Source: Aurifilum marmelostoma (Eukaryota > Ascomycota > Sordariomycetes > Diaporthales > Cryphonectriaceae). Taken from it: a DNA stretch of 64,000 nt. The notes below the pieces were generated by a model. That model saw only the letters and a list, made by a program, of their open reading frames with translations, did no database searches and was not told the DNA's origin. Location: assembly GCA_027559495.1 (NCBI GenBank), contig JAMXSV010000021.1:868001-932000 (forward strand), in the 5' to 3' direction. The translations under genes were made by a program, and so were the position numbers. Each line of letters starts with the position of its first letter. Within the stretch, counting starts at the first letter, position 1. Shown here one piece after another: positions 37,401 to 48,500 of the stretch.

Positions 37401-39414
37401 GACATTTTTGTTGGTCTCACCCCTCGAGACCCCAGCATGCAGCGCAGGGTCGGCTACGTACAGCAAGAAGACCTGCACCCTCCTACGGCGACGGTACGTG
37501 AGACTTTGAAACTTAGCGCACTCTTACGCCAGGGAGGTTCCGAGGCAGAGGCAGAGAAACTGGTGTATGTGGAGACTATTCTGGATGTTCTCGACATGCA
37601 ACCTTACGCCGACGCTGTAGTCGGAGTTCCAGGTGAAGGTATGTTGTTGCAGCCTCTCGAATTGTTCAACGTCACGTCGTTAGGGAAGTCAGGTACTTTT
37701 GATCCGCTGTTGACAAGGAACAACCAGGACTCAACATTGAGCAACGCAAGCGCCTCAGCATTGGAGTTGAGTTGGTCGCAAAACCAGAACTCCTCCTGTT
37801 CTTGGGTTAGTCAACCAAGGAAGGCTCCTTGAATCCGAAGTCACAATCGTCCGGTCTACTGACAGCTGTTGTATTCCAGATGAGCCCACATCTGGTCTTG
37901 ATAGCCAGACGGCTTGGTCAATCTGCCAACTCCTCCGGAAGCTCGCAGACCGCGGCCAGGCGATTCTGTGTACCATTCACCAGCCCTCGTCTCAGATCTT
38001 CCACATGTTTGATCGCCTGCTGCTCTTGAATCGGAAGGGACAAACTGTTTACTTCGGGGACATTGGACCGCAAGCCACCACCGTCCTGCACTATTTCGAA
38101 GGAACCGGTATAAAGGAGCCCGCGGTAATTCAAAATCCGGCAGAGTGGATTTTGGACCTTACTAGTGACAATGTGGATGGATGGGCTGCGAGATTCATCC
38201 ATAGCGAGCAGCACAGGGAAACACTGCGCTATCAGTCTGAACTCCTGCGGCCCAGAGACGACGGAGGCACGGAAAAATCTGCTAAGAGTTCACAACCTGG
38301 CAGTGAGTATGCCGTGTCCTATACACGTCAGCTACAGCTTGTGACTACCCATGTGTTTCGCGACTACTGGAGGACGCCCTCATATTTATATTCCAAGATG
38401 GCTCTTTGCTTAGGACTGGTAAGTACTTCGTCTCAAACGACAAAACCCTTGAATCGTTGACCTTTGCTGCAGTCCCTTTTCAACGGATTGTCTTTCACCA
38501 ATAGTCCGCTCGATACCCAAGGACTTACCAACATTGTCTTCTCCATTTTCTTGCTGTCCATGCTTTTCAGCACTGTCGATCAACAAGTGATCCCGCGCCT
38601 AATCGAAAACCGGACACTCTATGAGTCTCGCGAAGGTCGCTCGAAGGCCTACTCCTGGCTTGTTTTCCTCTCGGCCAATATCTTGGTCGAAATAGTCTGG
38701 CAGACAGCTGCGACCGTGCTTGTGTTCATCGCCTGGTACTACCCCACAGGCCTATGGCGGAACGGCGATGTAGACTTTGGTTCGGTTGAGCGCGGTGGTC
38801 TCACCTTTGTGTTAGTTTGGCTATTCTGCTTGTGGATCTCAACTTTCTCACAAGCGGTGGCCGTGGGGATCGAGCATGCCGAGACGGCAGTACAAATCGC
38901 AACATTGTCCTTTTGGTTGTCCTTGGTGTTCTGTGGGTAAGCTGAATGGCCTCCTTTGCACAGGGTAATACCCCAAACATTAACTACTAACAAACTACCT
39001 AGAGTCCTCGTACAGCCCAACGCCCTGCCTCGATTCTGGATTTTCATCTACCGAGCCTCACCACTCACGTACTTCACGACGGGCATGGTGCTCGCTGGGC
39101 TGAAAGGAACTCAGAACCACTGCTCACCCGCACAGGTGTACCATATCAACTTGCCAAGTGACGCCACAGCTTCCATGACGTGCGAAGAATACCTCGCACC
39201 ATACATTCGACTTGCTGGGGGATACATCGATAATCCGAATGCTAGCAACGACTGTAGCTACTGCCCTATTTCTGAAACCAATGCTGTGCTCCACGCCTCT
39301 TTGGGAATGGACACTGCGTGTCCATGGCAGAATGCAGGATATTTGGCTGTTTATGTTATTGTCAACTCCCTAGCCATCTTTGTCATCTATCGACTTGCTC
39401 GACTGCGCAAATAA
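34443..39414 (+). CDS. PDR-type (ABCG) full-size ABC transporter
   Basis: Eleven exons: 34,443-34,842; 34,897-35,339; 35,400-35,939; 36,021-36,440; 36,507-36,688; 36,771-37,179; 37,326-37,638; 37,728-37,805; 37,880-38,418; 38,473-38,936; 39,003-39,414; 1,399 aa. Order is NBD1-TMD1-NBD2-TMD2, the reverse topology of pleiotropic drug resistance exporters of the plasma membrane. NBD1 has the degenerate PDR Walker A GRPGSGCST (about 103-111), signature ISGGEKRR (215-222) and WDNSTRGLDS. NBD2 has GVSGAGKTT (799-807), LNIEQRKRLS and FLDEPTSGLDS, with CTIHQPSSQ as H-loop. The 81-nt intron at 35,940-36,020 is in frame without stops; removing it restores AFEVLTMWAQRPIVEKH, typical of the family. The N-terminus is short: the usual segment of about 80-100 residues before the first nucleotide-binding fold is largely missing, so an upstream exon may be unrecognised. 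Likely exports a product or toxicant linked to the neighbouring P450s. Confidence 0.93.
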
Positions 39415-40786
39415 TGTTCAAGAAGCAAAGGTCGACTGTCGAGAAATCGATGTTCTCAAGTTTCTCAAAAGAACTTGTGAGAACTGATTTGTTGAAAATT
39501 GAGTACTGAGTGAGCGAAGTGAGCACTAGTGAGCTAGGTCTATAGAGCCAGATCTATACCTTCGCGTTCGTCATCTTCAGCCAAGGATATTGTTTACAGA
39601 TTTTCCGTATAAATCTAGACATTGCTTTGGAACATCTCATTGCAATGGCTTTACTGGCAGTGGTTATTGACTGTGACGCTCCTCCCGTACAAATGCATCT
39701 TCTGTACACCACACTCAAGTATATGGCAGCTTAGCACGTTTACTTCTTAGTTTCATGAGAATCCGTTATACCGGTATATTTCTTCCGGCCGATTATTTAT
39801 CATTTCCATTTTACATATCTATAGCCCTGTTCATCGTTCTTTGCAAACAGCCCACGGAATATTGCTCGTTCTTATCACCAAACTCGTCATGGATGTGCAA
39901 GATTGTGGCTGAAGTCTCTGATTTGCGCTGATATTCGAGGCACGAATATACCGTTTCAGGCGATCAAAATCTACGCCTAAGTATAGGTCCCTGATCAATG
40001 CCACAGCTTCTGGCATCTATTGAGGACATTAGATGGAGACGGGTCTCGATAAGTAATCCTTCGGTTGATGTCCTTGCCCCTCCAGCCCAAATGAATAGTT
40101 CTTATTTAAGCCAATGGGTCTATGGTGGATCGACACTGTACCCCGCCGTTATTTAGCTACTCAGGAAATACTGTCGTAAATGGCTCTTACTATACTACGC
40201 TTCAATACGCATCCGCTAGAAGCCAAGACTATGTCAGCCCCTAAGAAGAAGAGGCAATTAGCCAGTAGTTGCATTGGCCCCCAAAGTAAAAGGTCTGGAA
40301 AAGGAGCTGTTAGCTTCAATATAAGTTGAATTTCAGCCGCCAGCCCCTGCCCAAGCTACTGCAAGATTTGTGTTATGGTTTGTGCTGATTTGGTTAGCCA
40401 GCTAATGTAGCAACATCTGTTTATATTATTATTTCGTTATTTTGTTTCGTCCGCCTAAGATATTTCTGAAGTAATTAGCAGCTTTCTTAAAGCTATGCAA
40501 GATAAGACCTTGCAGCTGCGCCTTCTATAACAAGCCTAGAAAATTTCATTCCTTACTTCTTTTTGCCCTTACTTATAAATTTTCACTATTTTTGTGCTGG
40601 TTTGCTCTAATCTATATGTTTAAATTATTTCCTAATAAGTCGAAATTTATGCACATTTGATCCCTAATGCTATTATACCACCATACCCCTTTCAAATCAA
40701 AATTTTGCTTTTTGAAAGACTAATTCTACTTGTTTGTTAGAATTATAGCTGATAACATAACCAACCCCCTCTGTTCCATCACACGA
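39415..40786. other. Transition from gene island to degraded DNA
   Basis: No convincing gene. AT content rises steadily from about 40,200. A tiny frame at 40,231-40,329 starts MSAPKKKRQLASS and could be a basic nuclear-signal-like remnant, but it is too short to call. One GCCCCCA word lies at 40,277. The remainder presumably holds the 3' end of the transporter transcript and the promoter of the pseudogene that follows. Confidence 0.4.
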
Positions 40787-42338
40787 ATGCAGCCTCTAGA
40801 TGAATTTACTACAAATTTCATCAACCCACCTTCTTTAGCAAATATAGCTATTGCAGTTTGTACTATTCTGATATGTTAGGTCTCTATCCTTATAGCTGGA
40901 CGGTTATATGTCAACTTTCTGAACTTATTAGTTGCCGACTGTAAGTCACTTGAGGTTCATTTAGAAAGAAGAAACAGAGTCTAATGGAAACTTAATAGAT
41001 ATAGCTATTGCAGCTTTCATCTATGATGTTGGACATGCCACAGTCGTCATCATCGGTCGCTAGGGGTATCGGTATGATTGGGATGTACCACTTGTAAGTT
41101 TGAATGGGTAATACTAGGATAATTACCCTGTCTAGCTTCTAATTAACTTTTGCTGTCTTTAGTGCTGGTTCAAAGCAGAGAGTCAGAAGGCAAGCTTAAT
41201 AACTTTACCTTTGGCTGAAAATTCTTCCCAAGATGAAAAACTTATAAGTTTAACTGATTTGAGTACAGATTGACTTTGCTAATGATTTCATCGCTCCGTT
41301 TGCTGTCGGGCTATCTAAGACATCAGTATTCCTGGTCCTTCCCCATATCTTCTCTGTGAACAAATCTATGCGATTAGCCATCTATGCTGGAATCATTGTC
41401 AATGCGATTATCTATCTCCCGGACGTGTTTGTTGCCGGTTTCTTGGGAGCACCTCGCTCTGGAAAACCTGGTCAGATCTTGTCATCAACTAGCGTCCAGC
41501 AGGAGCAAAATGGCTTAGAGCATACCAAGGGCCCTATGCAATATTGCTAGATATATATATATTTATCCTACTATTTTCTAATTTAAAGGGCCTTAATATG
41601 CTAAGGAAAAAGCGCGTTCGACTTTTTATTCTCTTTAGGACTGCTCTTTTATAAGCTCTTGCTTTCCATTTGCTCCTAATTAAAGTTAAAATAGGTCAGC
41701 ATTGACTGACTAGCTAATGTATTGAATCCTTCAGAGGTATTGTTGCTAGCATTCTCGCTTGTGTCTATCATTTTCACCTTATTATAGCTTTAAGCAATAA
41801 TGGTACTTAGGCCGCTGCATAACTTTACTTAACTATATAAGTTGCTAGCACATTATTTAACTCTTTTCCTCTTAAGATATATTTAATGTTAAAAAAAAAT
41901 TTACTAAAGCAATTTCGAAATAGTATAGTTGAAAATTTCGTTGCACTAATCATTAGTTGCATGCCTGCTTTTGCTACTTTTCTCAGGCTTTATGTAGGAA
42001 ACTCGACAATTTATAAAAAGGTCTGGACTTACTTCACCAATTACGAAAACAGAAATATAAGCTCTAACTTAGACCCCGAGTGATAAGAGGAAGATCGAAA
42101 CCAGTAGTAGCAAGGGCAAAAAAGTAAGAGTTTAAAGATTTAACCAGACTACCATAGAAGGCAGCTTCCCACCAGGCACAGGCTACTACGAGCTTAAAGA
42201 CACAGGCCTCTTCCCCCAGACGCAGGCCACTATTTAGGGAGCAGTCAATCCAAAGGTTAGAAAAGGGGGTAAGAACAAAGACGGAATTACTCGGGTACTC
42301 GAAGTTGACCAGAGCTATAACACAGGCTCAATGGTCTG
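40787..42338 (+). pseudogene. Decaying rhodopsin-domain (PTH11-like) gene
   Basis: From ATG 40,787 the frame reads MQPLDEFTTNFINPPSLANI, then a TAG (40,877) inside helix 1, then SILIAGRLYVNFLNLLVAD up to a GTAAGT donor at 40,941. After a presumed intron, AAFIYDVGHATVVIIGR is followed by a second TAG (41,061) and YDWDVPL, the family's GWD.P motif, before another GTAAGT. About 41,270-41,550 is clean: FAVGLSKTSVFLVLPHIF, MRLAIYAGIIVNAIIYL. At 41,886-42,083 VENFVALIISCMPAFATFLR is the family's last helix. The tail near 42,165-42,338 contains TGYYELKDTGLFPQTQ and GITRVLEVDQSY, interrupted by TAA and TAG and in a different frame. At least four stops and a frameshift make it a pseudogene. It belongs to the same broad family as the gene at 32,030 but is not a close copy. 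Several stops fit CAG-to-TAG changes. Confidence 0.8.
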
Positions 42339-42589
42339 ACCCGATTGTAACGTAGAGAGTATGAATTATATTGATCTGTATTTCCGTATTTCCGATACCG
42401 GCCTGTGTACTGTTATGCCCATGGCTTTTATTACTTCCAAAGTGTCTGTCTGTACGTCCATAAATATCGTAAGTCTTCTCTCTGTATAGGAAGCACAATC
42501 TCCATACTTAGCATACGAATATTTAAAGAGATTAAAAGTAATCATTATCGATTCCTTGCGTAAATATGCTTAATATGCGGACTCATCAG
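42339..42589. other. Right border of the island
   Basis: A short stretch of intermediate composition after the pseudogene, ending where the AT-rich gypsy relic begins. No gene or repeat recognised. Confidence 0.5.
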
Positions 42590-45127
42590 AATGTAGCTAT
42601 ATAAGAATTTATTTTAAAAGAAGCTAATCCTAAATAAGAATTCGAAATTGCAATTAATATATTAGACTATATACTTAGTAAAGAACTTATTTAATAAGAT
42701 AATTAAAGACAACTATATTTTATTATTAACTTCTTAAAAAAATTTAATAGCTTAGAATTATAATATAGCATTCTAAATAAAGAACTTATAGCTATAGTAT
42801 ATATATTTTAAAAATAGCAATATTATTTTATTAAAGCTTAATATTTAATTAAAGTACTTATAAATTATAAAAACTTTATTTTATTTATAATAACTAATAA
42901 TAAATATAATAAGCAGAATTTTTCTTATAATTTAATATTAAAATTAGCTATATTTAAAGAAGAGAAAATATTAAGCAAATGCTTTTAGCTAATAATTAAA
43001 CTATATATTAGAAATGGAAATTAGGGAATAAATATTCTTTAATTAGAATAAGAAATGAAATCTTATATAATAATAAAAAATTAATATAATACTTAGAATT
43101 ATATCTTAAAATAAGAAGCTAAAAAATAATTATAGTAGAATAAAAAGAATATATTAAAAATATATATAGCGCATTTATAAATAAATATTAAGAAGTTAAA
43201 GCTATTTATAAATAAATTAAATAATATTAAAATTTATTAAGTCTTAGAATATAGATTAAAGAAATTATTTAATAATGCAATAGCTATAAATAAAATAAAA
43301 TAAAAAAATATAAACTTTATAAATTACTATAATCTTTACTAATATTTATAACTATTTTATAATTTATTAATCTAAACTTTATTATTAAGCTATTTATTTT
43401 ATAAAAACTTTTAGCTAAAATGCAATATAATAGAATTTTAATAATATTTAATAAACTAAGCAAATATACTTACTTTCTCCTTTATAAAGAAAGCAGTATA
43501 ATAGCAGAACTTATATATATATAATTTTATATAATAATTGCTAATTATAGCATATTAGAAGAAATTATTTTAGATAAAAATAGGAAGTTTATATTTATTT
43601 ATAGTATATTATTTATAAATAAATAAATAAATAAAAAAGAATAAATTAAATTATTAAATAATATCTTTAATACTATATTAATTAAAAATAAAATAATTAA
43701 ATTAAATTATTACTTTTAGTATAATTTATATAAAATAATATAAATATAAGTATTATAAAGATTTTACTATTCTATATACTTTATAAATATAATTTAATAA
43801 TATATTATAAAGTATTGCTAAGGGTAAATATAAAAATTATAGTAAAATAAGTATAATATATTAAGAAAGTTTAAAAAGAAATTTAGTAAAAATTATAATT
43901 TATATAAAAATAAATAACTAAATATATTAACTTTTAAAAAAATTAAGAAATTAATTTTATAAAAAGAAAATAAAGTTTATTTAATTATATAATAAACTTA
44001 ATTATAAGAAAATTAAACTTTTAAAAAAATTAAGAAATTAATTTTATAAAAAGAAAATAAAGTTTATTTAATTATATAATAAACTTAATTATAAGAAAAT
44101 TAAACTTTTTAAAATTTTAAAGAAAATCTTTTTAATTAATTATAAACTTATACTATTAGCAAAAATAAGAATATTATTATAAATCTGCTATTCTATTCCT
44201 ATTCTATCTAGCTATATATATAAGAGCAATATAAAGCCTTTAGCTTTATATTTTAGTTTTTTATATAGTATAGCAGTAATAGCAATTAAATGCTCTTAGT
44301 AAATTCGACTATAATAAATATACTTAATATTTTATATTTTATTTCTTAAATTAGTAATATATAAAATATTAATAAATAATTTTATTAAAGTTATTATAAA
44401 TAAATTAAAATTTAAAATTAAGAAAATTTTAAAATATAAAAGCTTATAATATAATTAAAAAATTTATATTAAATAAAAAAGCTATTTAGCAAATAAGAAT
44501 ATATAAGAACTTAAAAAGAACTTTATTAATATATAATAAGTATTTTAAAATTATTAAATATATTAGTTATAAGAATTAATAATTAATATTTAAACTAAAT
44601 AAATTAGCTATTAATTAAAGAATTATTAGCATAATTTTAAATTTATTAAATTATTATACTAATATATTAAAAACTAAATTAATTAAATAAAAATATAATT
44701 AAAAGCACTTTTTACTAATAAAAATACTTTACTAGTTAGCAAAATAAATTATTAGTTAAAAAAAAGTATTAATTAAGAATAATATTAAAAAATAAATTTA
44801 CTAATTAAGCTAAATTAATAATTAATTAAAAGTTTAATTATATTTTCTAATTTATTAACTATAAAGAAATTTAAATCTATAATAAATTAATTAATATTAT
44901 TTACTTTTAAAAAAATAGATTTAGAAAATATTTTAAAGAGAGAATTTTTTAAAAATAAAGCTTTAGCACTTTAATTAGCCTTCTTAGCAGCTATATGCTT
45001 TACTTTAGCCTTCTTTTATTCTACTTTCTTTAACTTTTGCAAATTTATTAAGCTATAATAAATAGCCCTTGCTATTTTTTCTTTTTATATTTTCTTCTAA
45101 ATTTATATATAATTTATTTTTATATTA
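42590..45127 (+). mobile_element. Ty3/gypsy relic, family G2, copy 2 (RNase H to integrase)
   Basis: Damaged plus-strand frames read as RNase H (about 42,620-42,990, ILNKELIAIVYIF) and integrase (about 43,290-43,650: YKQNKIKKYKLYKLL, then NKLSKYTYFLLYKESS and EEIILDKNRKF). The last of these matches the E.IISDRD..F segment of gypsy integrases, with Asp altered. A KENKVYLII segment near 43,965 matches the post-integrase DKVYLL region. Long stretches match 17,050-19,560. The 3' side is cut by the gypsy insertion at 45,133; the sequence from 52,851 may be its continuation. Missing gag and RT mean the relic is 5'-truncated. Confidence 0.65.
43931..44104 (+). repeat. Identical 87-bp tandem duplication
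   Basis: Two adjacent 87-bp units (43,931-44,017 and 44,018-44,104) are identical base for base. The unit is 29 codons of the post-integrase segment of the gypsy relic, so the duplication preserves frame. Identity inside heavily mutated DNA suggests the duplication happened after RIP. Confidence 0.9.
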
Positions 45128-45132
45128 AGAAT

Positions 45133-45583
45133 TATTATAACTCGTAGTAGTTAGGATATAAGGCATAGGGGCTACTTAAGGCGAACCCTTTAGCGCTAGG
45201 AGTTTAATACTTATTTACAAAAGGATATTATATAATCTAGGGTTAAGATTATAATAGGGATAAATTATTAGATTACTAAATAATCTAATAAGCTAGGATT
45301 ACTTAGATTATTAGTAAGCTAGATAAGCTATAAAGAAGAATAGGATATATAACTATAGTTATTATTATTATTAGATAGATCTAGTATATAGCTCTTTAGT
45401 TATTAATCTAAGCACTAGAGTATATTAATCTAATAGCTTTAAAGGTAGTAAGTATTGCAGTATAATTATATTTATAATTACTCTTTATATTCTATACTAA
45501 AGGAGAAGCTTAGCATTGCTCTTACTAGTATAAACTCTTTATATACTAAAATTATTATTATTAATACTATAGTGCTTATTATA
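45133..45583 (+). repeat. 5' LTR of gypsy element 1
   Basis: Starts TATTATAACTCGTAG and ends AGTGCTTATTATA. The expected TG..CA ends appear as TA..TA, consistent with RIP. It has the same length (451 bp) as the 3' copy and differs from it mostly by transitions. Confidence 0.9.
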
Positions 45584-48500
45584 TTTTAATAACTTATATT
45601 TAAAAATAGTTTAGTATTTTCTCTTTAATTATTATAAAATATAATAGCGCTCTAAATCCTAAATAAATTTACTGCTAATAGTAGTATTACTAACTTTGCT
45701 AAGCAAATTATAATGCTTACTAATTGCATTAAAGAATTTAAGGAATAGAAGATAATTATAAAGAAGTTTTACTATAAGATAAAGATACTAAGATTTTATA
45801 AAAGTAAATATTATACTCTTTAAGTATTTCTTACTTAATGCAAAGCTTACTTTTATTATAAAAAAAAAAGTTTAGTAATAAATAAAATAAGATTATCTTT
45901 ATAGAATATTATTTTATAAAAGATGCTTTTGCTTAATTTAAGCTTATTCTTAAAAACTACTTTAAATTTAATAAACTTAAGTAGAAGAATAATATTAAGT
46001 ATATTTTTAAGGATTTTAATAATATAGAATAAGCATTTAAGAATATCTTTAGCAATATAAATAAATAGTATAAGGCTAAATAAGAATTTTTTAAGCTCAA
46101 GCAAACTAAATTAGTAGCTAAGTATACTATAGAGTTTTATAAGGCTTTTTTCTATTTTTAGTAGAATAATATAGCTCTTATTGCTTAATATTATAATAAA
46201 TTTAAGAATAAAATTAAAAATAACTTTGCTAGAGCAAAATAATTTATAAAGCTTGCAGATTTTATTATACTAGCTACTAAGATTAATAATAGATAGTATA
46301 AGTAATAGCTTAAGAAATAAGAGAAAAGTTAAATTATATAAGTTTTCTAAATAATAGCTAATTTTAGAAAGAAGTATTAGCATTTTAGAAAATAGTAAAG
46401 CTAGAATTAATTTAGTATAGCTTATAAAAGAATAATTTATTTAGAATTTATAGAATTAGATATTATAAATAAAAATAATAATAGAATTAAATGCTATAAT
46501 TATAGCAAGTTTGGATATTTTATAAGAAATTATTGCTAATTAAGAAAAAAAAAATAGCAATTTATTTTTAAAGGATAGCAAATTAGCTATATAAAAGAAT
46601 AATAAGCAAATATTATAAAAAAGGAATAATTAGTATAATAGAATTAAAGCTATCTTATAGAATAAATATTAGATAATATATTCTAGCATACTTTTTTTAA
46701 TTAAATAGCTTGCTATAATAATTATTGCTTAATGCATCTCTTAGAGAAAGAAGGCTTTAGATAGTTTTCTAAGGCTTTTAAGAAAAAGAAGCAAGTTATA
46801 GTAGAAAGAAAAAGATCTTTATATAGCTAAGTTCTTAATTAAGATAACTCTAATTGCTTATTTAATATTTTTAATTTTTTATATATTATAAATAAAGAAG
46901 AGAATTTAAAATACTTTCTCTATAATTATTAGATAATATAATAAGCATTAAATAATAGAGATATTTATAATCTTAAATATCTCTTTCTTTAAACTAGTAA
47001 TAGAAAGAATAATAATATTAATCCTAAAATATAGATACTCTTTTAGTATAATACTAAGAAAGAGGAATTATAAAATAAATAGCTAAATAATCTGCTAAAA
47101 TTTATTACTTAAATAGAGAATAAGAATAATAGCAATATATTTAAGCCTAAAAAAATATAGAATTTTCTTATAAGTATTAAATAGAATTTAAAGCCTATAA
47201 ATATTAAATATCTTATATATAAATTAAATTTTAAAGAAGTATTTATATTTATATACTTTTAGCTTTAGGATTTTCTTAAGGAGAAAAATGCAAAAATTCA
47301 ACTTAAGCACCCTAAGCATTATAAATGCATATAGATCTTTTATATTATATATAGTTATAAGGAATACTTTTAAAAGAAGATTAAGTATAAATAATTCTTA
47401 ATATATAAATTAGAATAGATTATTTAGTTCTATAATAAAAAGAAACTAAGATTTTAAGAAATATTTTAGATAAAGTATTATAATATATATATTAAGCTAC
47501 TAGATAATTACTCCAAAAAATGCATTAATAAAGAAATAAGATAGTAATAATATAAAAGGATTTATTATACTATTTATATTAGTAAAAAATTGCAGAATTA
47601 GTATTAATAAAAAGATAACTAGAAAAAGCATAAATATAAGTAGCAATAAGCTAAATAGTTAGCCTAAATAATAGCATATAAAGCTTAAAAGGCTTTAAAT
47701 AACTAAGATTATTTATAAGGAGATAATAGTTAGTTCTTATATTAGAAAAAAGATCTCTTTATATAATTACTAAGAATAATTACTTATATATTATATTTTA
47801 AGTATAGATTTATAAATAATAATATAATACACTATTAAATAGTAGCATATAAAGAAACTTTATATTCTTTAGGATTATTAACTAAGTATAATTACTATAA
47901 AAATAGAAAGAATAATTTTATACTTTTAGCACTATAGAAGGATAGCTTATAGCATATAATTAAAGTATAATAGATTAGCAGATTAATTATCTTTCTATTA
48001 TAATCTATAATTCTATAATATATATATTCTTTAATATTATAAATATAATATAATATAAGCTAATATTAGAACTTCCTTAGCTTAAAGAGCATAATTTTTA
48101 AATTAATTAGATTACTAGCTAAATCTTATAGAAATAAGCTATATTTAATAAGAAGATTATAATTAAGGATATAGAGCAGAAATTAATTACTAAATATATT
48201 TTAAGTTATAAGAGCTTAAATAGTTTATTTATATATATTTTTAAATTAAGAAAATAGAAAATAGAAAATGCAATTACTTTAATAGCTTATAAAGAAAGAT
48301 TTAGCAATAATATAATTAATAAAGTGCTAAACTACTAATAAATTAAAATAATAATAATAGTAGAACTTTATAATAAAAGATTTGCTTTAAAGTAATAGAA
48401 ATAAAAGATTAATTATAATTTTATTAATTATAAAGAAATTTTACTAAAATAATAAAATTAATAATTTAATTTAGCTTAAAGCATTTTGCTTAAGCTTTTA

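Noticed and set aside
41356..41550. 64-codon frame as a separate small membrane protein
   Set aside because: It continues upstream and downstream in a rhodopsin-domain pseudogene and is one clean segment of it.
41886..42083. 65-codon frame as a separate gene
   Set aside because: It contains the last-helix motif of the same rhodopsin-domain pseudogene.
45856..46104. 82-codon minus-strand hydrophobic frame
   Set aside because: It is antisense to the gag relic of gypsy element 1; hydrophobicity follows from A/T-only codons.
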